NCBI GenBank assembly: GCA_002367105.1
Contig: DFCS01000004.1
Location: 20,941-29,344, forward strand
Source: Hungatella sp. UBA3048
GTDB lineage: Bacteria > Bacillota > Clostridia > Lachnospirales > Lachnospiraceae
DNA: 8,404 nucleotides
Reading direction: 5' to 3'
Part shown: piece after piece, positions 1 through 5,720 of the stretch
How the letters are laid out: each line of letters opens with the position of its first letter
Position numbering within the stretch: position 1 is the first letter of the stretch
Position numbers and translations under genes: made by a program
Notes under the pieces: generated by a model
What the model was told of the DNA's origin: nothing
Databases searched by the model: none
What the model saw: the letters and a program-made list of their open reading frames with translations, nothing else

Positions 1-33
1 ACAATGAATTTCACTTATAATATCATAATCCAT
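1..33 (-). CDS. Possible 5' end of a minus-strand gene (partial)
   Basis: On the minus strand an ATG at 33-31 opens a frame that reads MDYDIISEIHC and runs off the window without a stop. A weak AGG lies 6 nt upstream of the ATG, and a promoter-like sequence on the same strand (96-123) would start transcription about 55 nt upstream of the ATG. Eleven codons are too few to assign a family. The divergent layout relative to the NYN gene is the main support. It could be a chance ATG. Confidence 0.35.
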   Translation of the reverse strand, partial: MDYDIISEIHC

Positions 34-95
34 TTTAACCTGCAATATTTATTTTTCACAAATTATCACCAGCATTGGGAAATAGAACCTAATAA

Positions 96-123
96 ATCAT
101 ACAATATTGACTTTTCCTGTCGA
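96..123 (-). promoter_or_regulatory. Candidate sigma-A promoter, leftward
   Basis: Read on the minus strand, TCGACA (123-118) and TATGAT (101-96) are separated by 16 bp. Each is one base from the -35 or -10 consensus. It would drive the possible gene starting at 33. It interlocks with the rightward promoter at 107-135, so the two could not be bound by polymerase at the same time. Confidence 0.4.
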
Positions 124-135
124 AGCAGTTACAAT
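107..135 (+). promoter_or_regulatory. Sigma-A promoter for leader ORF and NYN gene
   Basis: TTGACT (107-112) and TACAAT (130-135) are separated by exactly 17 bp, each one base from consensus. The expected start is near 142, which leaves about 170 nt of leader before the NYN gene. The leader holds a short ORF (176-304) and a hairpin (280-296). Confidence 0.65.
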
Positions 136-175
136 TATGAACACGCTTACGAAAGAATCAGGAGGGCCTTTTTTT

Positions 176-304
176 ATGTCTGAGACACTGGATGCTATAA
201 GACCTGCATTATCCGTTCTGTTTTTCAGACTCTTGAAAACTGCATCAAAAAACTATAGGTTTTCCGCGCAACTGAATATGCAAGCATTCTGCTTGCTTCA
301 CTAG
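176..304 (+). CDS. Putative 42-aa leader peptide upstream of NYN gene
   Basis: This ATG ORF of 42 codons follows a full AGGAGG at 160-165 with 10 nt spacing. It lies downstream of a good sigma-A promoter. Its TAG stop (302-304) overlaps the first two bases of the AGGAGG (303-308) that serves the next gene, a layout that suits translational coupling. The peptide begins MSETLDAIRPALS and has a moderately hydrophobic middle (LSVLFFRLL). I recognise no family, signal peptide or repeated amino acid run typical of an attenuator. It may be a regulatory ORF whose translation matters more than its product, or a non-coding leader with a chance ORF. A longer reading from TTG at 107 would begin inside the promoter and is unlikely. 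Confidence 0.45.
   Translation: MSETLDAIRPALSVLFFRLLKTASKNYRFSAQLNMQAFCLLH
280..296 (+). promoter_or_regulatory. Perfect 7-bp hairpin just before NYN ribosome site
   Basis: GCAAGCA (280-286), loop TTC, then TGCTTGC (290-296) form a perfect stem inside the last codons of the leader ORF, 6 nt before the NYN gene's AGGAGG. No U-run follows, so it is not a terminator. A ribosome finishing the leader ORF would melt it. A role in coupling or mRNA stability is inference. Confidence 0.4.
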
Positions 305-314
305 GAGGCAAACA

Positions 315-836
315 ATGAGTTCCGAATATCTTTTAATAGACGGCTACAACATCATATTTGCCTGGCCTGAGCTAAAGGAACTGGCGGAGACCAATATGGA
401 CTCCGCCAGAACGAAACTTCAGGATATTCTATGCAATTACCAGGGTTATAAAAAATGTAATGTCATTCTGGTTTTTGACGGCTACAAGGTCAAGGGTAAC
501 CCAGGCACGGTCATAAAATACCACAACATTCATGTGATTTTTACCAAGGAAGCGGAAACCGCAGACCAGTACATTGAAAAGGTCTCCCAACAGATTGGCA
601 GACAGTATCAGGTGCGGGTAGCCACCTCGGACAAGTTAGAACAGATCATTATCCTGGGAACAGGCAGCACACGCCTCTCCGCCAGGGATTTAAAAAAAGA
701 AATCGAAGAGACAAATTCTGAAATTAAGAAGGAACATCTGGAGAGAATTCCCTCAAAGAAAAACCGCCTCTTCGACAACGTAGACCCGGAGCTTTTTGAA
801 TATCTTGAGAAAATACGGCTGAATAAAAAGGATTAA
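315..836 (+). CDS. yacP: YacP/Rae1-like NYN-domain ribonuclease
   Basis: This 173-aa protein is essentially one NYN (PIN-like) domain of the YacP type, close to the roughly 170 aa of Bacillus subtilis YacP (Rae1). Visible features are the N-terminal LLIDGYNII strand (D9, N12), VFDGYKVKG (D55), ETADQYIE (D84) and VATSDKLEQ (D106), the acidic residues expected to bind metal. A C-terminal STRLSARDL motif (about residues 118-126) typical of YacP precedes a charged helical tail. In B. subtilis, Rae1 enters the ribosomal A site and cuts certain mRNAs during translation. The same role here is inferred from family membership. Start: ATG with AGGAGG 6 nt upstream. It follows the leader ORF directly and lies 59 nt before mntP on the same strand. 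A paralogue with another RNA target cannot be excluded. Confidence 0.88.
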   Translation: MSSEYLLIDGYNIIFAWPELKELAETNMDSARTKLQDILCNYQGYKKCNVILVFDGYKVKGNPGTVIKYHNIHVIFTKEAETADQYIEKVSQQIGRQYQVRVATSDKLEQIIILGTGSTRLSARDLKKEIEETNSEIKKEHLERIPSKKNRLFDNVDPELFEYLEKIRLNKKD

Positions 837-849
837 TTCTATCCTTTTT
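825..849. terminator. Weak A/T-rich hairpin after NYN gene
   Basis: AAAAAGGAT (825-833), a 7-nt loop and ATCCTTTTT (841-849) form a 9-bp stem that overlaps the NYN stop codon. Seven T residues (845-851) end it, but five of them are in the stem and only two G-C pairs support it. It may be a weak terminator that lets some transcription through into mntP. Confidence 0.35.
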
Positions 850-895
850 TTCCGGGGCATATATTTATTAAGCCTATACATAGGAGGAATATCAC

Positions 896-1459
896 ATGTC
901 ATTACTTGAATTGTTCATCATCGCGGTAGCCTTATCCATGGATGCCTTTGCCGTCTCCATCTGCAAAGGATTATGCATGCCAAAGATGAACTGGAACAAT
1001 GCAGTCATCGCAGGCCTGTATTTCGGGGGATTCCAATCCGGGATGCCGCTTTTGGGCTACCTGCTGGGATCACAGTTTAAGGAGGCCATCACTTCCTTTG
1101 ACCACTGGATCGCTTTTATTCTGCTTGGAGCCATTGGTATCAGCATGATAAAGGAATCCTTTAGCAAAGAAACGGAAGAATGTGAGGTTTCCCCCATGTC
1201 TCCCCAAAACATGATCCCGCTGGCGGTAGCAACCAGCATTGATGCTCTGGCAGTGGGGGTTACCTTTGCATTCCTGCAGGTACAGATCGTTCCGGCTGTT
1301 TCCTTTATCGGAGCTACCACCTTTACCCTGTCTGTCCTAGGAGTTAAAGTTGGAAATGTTTTTGGAACACGCTATAAATCAAAAGCAGAATTTGCCGGCG
1401 GACTGATCCTGATCCTTATGGGATTCAAAATTCTGGCGCAGCATCTGTTGGAGCTTTAA
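896..1459 (+). CDS. mntP: Manganese efflux pump MntP
   Basis: This 187-aa, highly hydrophobic protein is of the MntP (YebN, DUF204) family, which exports Mn(II) across the cytoplasmic membrane. Length matches the family (about 180-190 aa). The two family repeats each carry a key aspartate: ALSMDAFAVSICKG near the N terminus (D16) and VATSIDALAVG in the middle (D116). About six membrane segments are likely, near residues 3-24, 35-57, 68-85, 105-126, 130-150 and 164-184, with a charged loop around 86-104. Start: ATG with AGGAGG 8 nt upstream. The 59-nt gap after the NYN gene is too short for a yybP-ykoY manganese riboswitch, and none is visible, so control must come from elsewhere or from the upstream promoter. 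Its stop codon overlaps the treC stop on the other strand. Confidence 0.95.
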   Translation: MSLLELFIIAVALSMDAFAVSICKGLCMPKMNWNNAVIAGLYFGGFQSGMPLLGYLLGSQFKEAITSFDHWIAFILLGAIGISMIKESFSKETEECEVSPMSPQNMIPLAVATSIDALAVGVTFAFLQVQIVPAVSFIGATTFTLSVLGVKVGNVFGTRYKSKAEFAGGLILILMGFKILAQHLLEL

Positions 1460-3114
1460 GCTTTCTCACAGGAATACAGCATGACTGCGCCATAGGGTTC
1501 CAGTACAAACTTTTTCCCATTGATCTTTGGAGCGCAGTCATTGGATAACAGGATCTCCCAATTGTCCAAGGCTTCCCTTCCTTCTATCTCCTGGTGCTTT
1601 CCGGTAAAATTTGCAAAGACCAGCAGTTTTTCTTTCTGCCCGCTTCTCTGATAGGCAAAAATTCCTTCCTGCTTAAGCGGAACCGGCTCATAGCTTCCTT
1701 CACTGATCACGTTGCAGCGTTTCCTCAGTTCAATCAGCTTCTGATAGTAGCAAAAGACCGAATCAGGATCAGCAAGGCTTTCCCTCACATTGATCTCATC
1801 ACAATTTTCATTGACACCGATCCAGGGGGTGCCGGTGGTAAATCCGGCCTGCTCTCCTGCTTCCCACTGCATAGGGGTTCTGCTGTTATCTCTTGACCGA
1901 GCTCTTAATACCCGGTATATTTCTTCTTCTTTTCTTCCCTGTTCTTTCAATATTTCAAAGTAATGAAGGCTTTCCACATCACGGTACTGGGAAATATGGG
2001 TGAAATTCGCATTGGTCATGCCGATTTCCTCTCCCTGGTAAATATAGGGCGTACCCCGCATCCCGTGAATGACAGTAGCCAGCATCTTTGCGGTACGCTT
2101 TCTGTATATTCCATCATCACCAAACCTGGACACGGCCCTTGGCTGGTCATGATTGCACCAGAACACCGCATTCCAACCGTTCTCTTCGGCCATGGAAGTC
2201 TGCCATGTGTGAAAAATCTTTTTCAGTTTTTTAAAATCATAGGGCATTAAAGACCATTTATCTCCGTCCTTATAATCCACCTTTAGATGATGAAAATTAA
2301 AACACATCTTAAACTGCTTTTCATCGGGATTGGTATATCGGATGCAGTGATCAATGGTTGTAGAGGACATCTCTCCAACCGTAATGATATCATCGGCATC
2401 TAACCCCGTATCAACCACGATTTCCCTCAGATATTCATGAATCCGGGGGCCGTCCGTGTAAAACCGGCGGCCGTCTCCTTCCTCATCATCCTCCCAGGCG
2501 GAAGGCTTGGAGACCAGATTAATCACATCAAACCGGAATCCCTTGATCCCTTTTTCCTTCCAGAACCGGATCACCTTTTTTATTTCTTCCCGTACCATGG
2601 GATTCTCCCAGTTTAAGTCCGCCTGGGTCTTATCAAATAAATGAAGGTAATATTTCCCTACTTCCTCCGAATATTCCCATGCACTGCCGCCAAACTTTGA
2701 CTGCCAGTTGGTAGGCGGATTACCTGGGGTTCCTTCCTTAAAGAAATAGTAATCCTGGAATTTCTTATCACCATTAAGAGCCTTTTGAAACCATTCATGG
2801 CTTGTGGAAGTATGGTTAAAAACCATATCAAACATCAGCCCCATACCCAGTTCTCCGGCTTTTGCAGTCAGCCGCTCCAAATCTTCCATGGTCCCAAACA
2901 GAGGATCGATCCGGCAGTAATCCTGGATATCATACCCATTGTCATTCTGAGGAGACAGGAAAAATGGGGTCAGCCAGAGGTAATCCACTCCCAGCGTTTT
3001 TAAGTAATCCAGTTTTTCCATCACTCCCTTTAAATCTCCGATCCCGTCACCGTTGCTGTCCCGGAAGGATTTGGGATAGATCTGATAAACACATGATTTC
3101 TTAAAGCTCTCCAT
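1456..3114 (-). CDS. treC: Trehalose-6-phosphate hydrolase (GH13)
   Basis: This 552-aa cytoplasmic glycoside hydrolase of family 13 (TreC; TreA in Bacillus) hydrolyses trehalose-6-phosphate to glucose and glucose-6-phosphate. The catalytic barrel starts at VYQIYPKSF (9-17). A calcium-type loop DSNGDGIGD follows (19-27), then DMVFNHTS (96-103). The nucleophile is D196 in GFRFDVINL, the acid/base is E248 in VGEMSS, and D323 in CNHDQPR stabilises the transition state. The stretches TQADLNWEN (163-171), STTIDHCIRYTNPD (251-264) and FHHLKVDY (274-281) resemble B. subtilis TreA rather than oligo-1,6-glucosidase, and the neighbours treP and treR agree. A C-terminal beta domain covers roughly 470-552. 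Start: ATG directly after the treP stop (TAAATG, no gap), with AAAGGA 9 nt upstream inside treP, so translation is probably coupled. The 3' end overlaps mntP by 4 bp. Confidence 0.95.
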   Translation of the reverse strand: MESFKKSCVYQIYPKSFRDSNGDGIGDLKGVMEKLDYLKTLGVDYLWLTPFFLSPQNDNGYDIQDYCRIDPLFGTMEDLERLTAKAGELGMGLMFDMVFNHTSTSHEWFQKALNGDKKFQDYYFFKEGTPGNPPTNWQSKFGGSAWEYSEEVGKYYLHLFDKTQADLNWENPMVREEIKKVIRFWKEKGIKGFRFDVINLVSKPSAWEDDEEGDGRRFYTDGPRIHEYLREIVVDTGLDADDIITVGEMSSTTIDHCIRYTNPDEKQFKMCFNFHHLKVDYKDGDKWSLMPYDFKKLKKIFHTWQTSMAEENGWNAVFWCNHDQPRAVSRFGDDGIYRKRTAKMLATVIHGMRGTPYIYQGEEIGMTNANFTHISQYRDVESLHYFEILKEQGRKEEEIYRVLRARSRDNSRTPMQWEAGEQAGFTTGTPWIGVNENCDEINVRESLADPDSVFCYYQKLIELRKRCNVISEGSYEPVPLKQEGIFAYQRSGQKEKLLVFANFTGKHQEIEGREALDNWEILLSNDCAPKINGKKFVLEPYGAVMLYSCEKA

Positions 3115-4524
3115 TTATACAATTCCTTTCTTTTTTCCAACCATAACGGTCAGTGTAAAGGGTACTGCAATGGCAATCAGCATGCACAAGCCGAAGATTC
3201 CCATATACTGAGGCTGGATAGACAGGATACCTGGAATACCTCCCACGCCGATGGAATTTGCCATAACATTCATTCCCACGGAAACCGTAGCAGCTATGGC
3301 GGAACCGATCATAGCAGAGAGAAACGGAAAGCCCCTCTTTAAATTCACACCGAACATAGCCGGCTCTGTAACTCCCAGATAACAGGAAATGCAGGCAGGA
3401 ATGGAAATCTGCTTTGCTTCCTCATCCTTTTTCTGGAGGTACATCATGCCAAGAACCGCTGAACCCTGGGCAATATTGGATAAAGCAATCATAGGCCACA
3501 GCATCGTTCCTCCAAACTCTGCCATGAGCTGTAAGTCAATGGCATTGGTCATATGATGAAGACCGGTAATAACAAGCGGAGCATATATAAAACCAAATAA
3601 GGTTGCAAACAGCCAGCGGAAGCTGGAAGTGAGCCCTGCATATACAATTTTTGAAATCCAGGATCCAATCACCCAGCCAATCGGGCCTACCACTGCATGA
3701 GCAGCGATTACCGCCAGAAGCAGGGAACAGAATGGAACCACGATCATAGAGATTGCCTGAGGCGTAATTTTCTTAAAGAACCTCTCCAGATAGACCAATA
3801 CAAAACCAGCTAAAATGGCCGGAATGACCTGAGCCTGGTAGCCGATCATCTCCATTTTTACAAAACCAAAGTCCCAGACCGGAACCTCAGCACCTGATGC
3901 CATGGCATAGGCATTTAATAGCTGGGGAGATACAAGGGTAAGCCCCAGAACAATTCCAAGGATCTGGGTTGTTCCCATCTTTCTTGTAACAGACCAGGTG
4001 ATTCCTACCGGCAGGAAATGGAAGATCGCCTCGCCGAGGAGCCAAAGAAAGCTATGAACGCCTGCCCAGAACTGTGACACAGAAATGAGAGTCTGTGTTC
4101 CCCCATTCATAAGATTGATCTCTCCTATTATGTTACGGAATCCAAGAATCAGACCGCCTACGATGATCGCCGGAATCAACGGAGCAAAAATCTCTGCGAT
4201 ATCCGCAACCGCCCGCTGCAATAGGTTTAAATTCCCTTTAGCTTCTTTCTTTACTTCGTCCTTGGATACTCCTTCCACACCGGATACGGATACAAATTCA
4301 TTGTAAAAGGACTGTACGTCATTTCCAATGATTACCTGGAACTGTCCGGCCTGTGTAAAGGTACCCTTGACACTGGAAAGCGTTTCAATCTGCTTGGTAT
4401 CCGCTTTTGCCGGATCAACCAGGGCAAAACGCATTCTCGTCATACAGTGGGTCACTGCCCCTATATTTTCCTTTCCCCCCACATACTCTAACAGTTTTCT
4501 GGCATCGCTCTCATACTTACCCAT
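3115..4524 (-). CDS. treP: Trehalose-specific PTS transporter EIIBC
   Basis: This membrane permease imports trehalose and phosphorylates it. From the preferred start it has 469 aa: an EIIB domain (about 1-85) with the phosphorylated cysteine C27 in AVTHCMTRMRF, a linker, and an EIIC domain (about 105-460) with around ten membrane segments, the conserved ITGLHHM (319-325) and GVTEPAMFGVNL (384-395, E387). The protein aligns by eye with B. subtilis TreP along its length. No EIIA domain is fused and none lies nearby, so a glucose-type EIIA from elsewhere must supply phosphate. Start: three in-frame ATGs lie at 4545, 4530 and 4524. The last has AAGGGAG 7 nt upstream and gives MGKYESDARK, matching the TreP N terminus. 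The 4545 start would add seven residues. The gene is transcribed from the TreR-controlled promoter at 4588-4616 and abuts treC without a gap. Confidence 0.94.
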   Translation of the reverse strand: MGKYESDARKLLEYVGGKENIGAVTHCMTRMRFALVDPAKADTKQIETLSSVKGTFTQAGQFQVIIGNDVQSFYNEFVSVSGVEGVSKDEVKKEAKGNLNLLQRAVADIAEIFAPLIPAIIVGGLILGFRNIIGEINLMNGGTQTLISVSQFWAGVHSFLWLLGEAIFHFLPVGITWSVTRKMGTTQILGIVLGLTLVSPQLLNAYAMASGAEVPVWDFGFVKMEMIGYQAQVIPAILAGFVLVYLERFFKKITPQAISMIVVPFCSLLLAVIAAHAVVGPIGWVIGSWISKIVYAGLTSSFRWLFATLFGFIYAPLVITGLHHMTNAIDLQLMAEFGGTMLWPMIALSNIAQGSAVLGMMYLQKKDEEAKQISIPACISCYLGVTEPAMFGVNLKRGFPFLSAMIGSAIAATVSVGMNVMANSIGVGGIPGILSIQPQYMGIFGLCMLIAIAVPFTLTVMVGKKKGIV

Positions 4525-4587
4525 ATTCATACTCCCTTCATACATGTTTTTGGTACTCCCAAACTTATACGTTCATTTTGTGATTAC

Positions 4588-4616
4588 ACTATAACATATA
4601 CGTATATCTTTGTCAA
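4588..4616 (-). promoter_or_regulatory. Sigma-A promoter of treP-treC
   Basis: On the minus strand, TTGACA (4616-4611, perfect consensus) and TATAGT (4593-4588) are 17 bp apart. The expected start is near 4581, giving a leader of about 57 nt to the preferred treP start. The spacer is occupied by the TreR operator palindrome, so repressor and polymerase should exclude each other. Confidence 0.8.
4596..4607. promoter_or_regulatory. TreR operator in treP promoter
   Basis: ATATACGTATAT is a perfect 12-bp palindrome centred between -35 and -10 of the treP promoter. The core TATACGTATA recurs in the same position in the treR promoter (5528-5537). Two copies at the two promoters of one regulon, beside a GntR-type repressor gene, support it as the TreR binding site. 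This is inferred from sequence only. Confidence 0.75.
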
Positions 4617-4640
4617 TATGCAGAAAAGATAATTTAACTT

Positions 4641-4740
4641 GTCCGTCTGCGGACTAGCGGCGCCGTATGCGTATTTGTACGGGCCTGATAAAATAGCGTA
4701 AGACTGTTTCGTCTGGAGTATATGAGAAGAGCGTTCTTCT
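4641..4740. other. GC-rich hairpin cluster between treR and treP promoter
   Basis: The 134-bp gap between the treR stop and the treP -35 contains three inverted repeats. GTCCG/CGGAC pairs at 4641-4645 and 4650-4654. A bulged 8-bp stem lies at 4659-4667 with 4678-4685. AGAAGA/TCTTCT pairs at 4725-4730 and 4735-4740. None is followed by a U-run on the minus strand, so none is a convincing treR terminator. The block 4641-4685 is clearly richer in G+C than the flanking DNA. No ORF was recognised. Confidence 0.35.
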
Positions 4741-4750
4741 ATTCTTATAA

Positions 4751-5464
4751 TTATAACTTCCGGCGGGCAAAATCCACGAACTTAAACTTGTCCGGCCTGT
4801 GGCGCGATTCCGTGTACTGGAACAAAGTAGAGTCCTCCAGATACGTATAGCTCTTCACTACCACCACCATATCATAACGGCCCATATCAAGGAGCCGGTA
4901 ATCCTCATCCGTAGCTGTATGAACCGTGATTTCCTTCATGGCAAAGCCGATTTTAAGTCCCTGTTCATTCTCCAGATATTCATAAACAGAATCCTGGGCA
5001 GCACGCAAAGGCAGATTCTCCACGACTTTCCTTGAAAAATAATCCTTATCAATAATGATCTTTTCTCCATCGATTTCCCGGACCCGTTCCAATACAAAGG
5101 CTTCATCCTCCGGGCCGATCTGAAGGGCTTCCATCAGCTTTTTATCATTTTTTACAATTTCTAAATTCTCCACAAAGGTTCTGGGCCTGGAATCTGAATA
5201 ACGGTAGATTTCCTTAAAGCTTGCGATCTCCGATACCGGGAAATTAAACTTACTCTTATCCAACACCTCAGCAGCCTTTCCCCTGGCTTTGCGGATGCAG
5301 CCATCCTCCTCCAAAAGCCCCAGGGCTTTGCGGACCGTATCACGGGATGCACCATATATCTCCATCAGCTCCCCTTCCGCCGGAAGCTTGTCTCCCGGAC
5401 GGTATTCCCGCTTTTCTATTTTTTCAAGCAGCTCCTTATAAAGACGCCTGTATTTACTTTCCAT
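4751..5464 (-). CDS. treR: Trehalose operon repressor TreR (GntR family)
   Basis: This 237-aa cytoplasmic transcription factor has an N-terminal GntR winged helix (about 5-68: KLPAEGELMEIYGASRDTVR, then RGKAAEVL) and a C-terminal UTRA effector domain (about 92-232). The C terminus, LFQYTESRHRPDKFKFVDFARR (214-235), and IIIDKDYF (136-143) closely resemble B. subtilis TreR, which represses trehalose genes and is induced by trehalose-6-phosphate. Length matches the family. Start: ATG with GAGGA about 9 nt upstream. The gene lies upstream of treP on the same strand and has its own promoter (5519-5547) containing the same operator as treP, so negative autoregulation is likely. Gene order treR-treP-treC differs from treP-treA-treR of B. 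subtilis. Confidence 0.95.
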   Translation of the reverse strand: MESKYRRLYKELLEKIEKREYRPGDKLPAEGELMEIYGASRDTVRKALGLLEEDGCIRKARGKAAEVLDKSKFNFPVSEIASFKEIYRYSDSRPRTFVENLEIVKNDKKLMEALQIGPEDEAFVLERVREIDGEKIIIDKDYFSRKVVENLPLRAAQDSVYEYLENEQGLKIGFAMKEITVHTATDEDYRLLDMGRYDMVVVVKSYTYLEDSTLFQYTESRHRPDKFKFVDFARRKL

Positions 5465-5518
5465 AGATCTATATCCTCACTTTACCTGTCTTTTTCATTG
5501 ATTTACATATCAGTCTTT

Positions 5519-5547
5519 ATTTTAACATATACGTATACCTTAGTCAA
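5519..5547 (-). promoter_or_regulatory. Sigma-A promoter of treR
   Basis: On the minus strand, TTGACT (5547-5542) and TAAAAT (5524-5519) are 17 bp apart. The spacer differs from that of the treP promoter at one base only, which points to duplication or strong selection on the shared operator. Expected start is near 5512, about 48 nt before the treR ATG. Confidence 0.72.
5528..5537. promoter_or_regulatory. TreR operator in treR promoter
   Basis: TATACGTATA, a perfect 10-bp palindrome, fills the middle of the treR promoter spacer, matching the site at 4597-4606. Binding here would give autoregulation of treR. Confidence 0.7.
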
Positions 5548-5655
5548 ATAATTCGGATTCATACAAAAAAATAAGCATACATCTATTTATTTTTTTCACA
5601 TACACCTTTTCCTATATTAAGTTGAATTAATTATGCTATAGCCTTCTTTCTTTTC

Positions 5656-5684
5656 TTTCCATATATGGATAGATATGGTAAACT
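5656..5684 (+). promoter_or_regulatory. Candidate promoter of the HD-GYP gene
   Basis: An extended -10 TGGTAAACT has its hexamer at 5679-5684, with a weak -35 (TTTCCA, 5656-5661) 17 bp upstream. The expected start is about 30 nt before the ATG. The -35 matches consensus at only four of six bases, so the call depends on the TG extension. The rest of the gap (5548-5655) is A/T-rich with no feature I can support. Confidence 0.35.
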
Positions 5685-5720
5685 GATTTTAGAACAGCGA
5701 CTACATAGGAGGACTCAGAC

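Noticed and set aside
34..314. Known riboswitch or T-box in the long leader of the NYN gene
   Set aside because: No T-box element (TGGNACCGCG), specifier pattern or other riboswitch landmark was recognised, and no terminator with a U-run precedes the gene.
837..895. yybP-ykoY manganese riboswitch before mntP
   Set aside because: The 59-nt gap is too short, and no conserved loop sequences are visible.
1057..1320. Open frame on the minus strand inside mntP
   Set aside because: It lies wholly within a clear MntP gene, has no ribosome binding site and resembles no known protein.
1594..3104. Several plus-strand open frames opposite treC (1594-1896, 1963-2250, 2785-3003, 2862-3104)
   Set aside because: They are antisense to conserved GH13 motifs, and their products are rich in residues expected from reverse-reading a gene; treC explains the coding signal.
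4374..4387. Possible CcpA catabolite site, TGGAAAGCGTTTCA, within treP
   Set aside because: The central CG is out of register by one base relative to the cre consensus, and the site lies in the EIIB coding sequence. No good cre was found near either tre promoter.
4085..4594. Plus-strand open frames opposite treP (4085-4306, 4328-4594)
   Set aside because: They are antisense to the conserved EIIB and EIIC coding sequence; the second also crosses the treP promoter and operator.
4799..5355. Open frames overlapping treR in other frames (4799-5035 plus, 5161-5355 minus)
   Set aside because: TreR is recognisable from end to end, and these frames show no domain or start signal.
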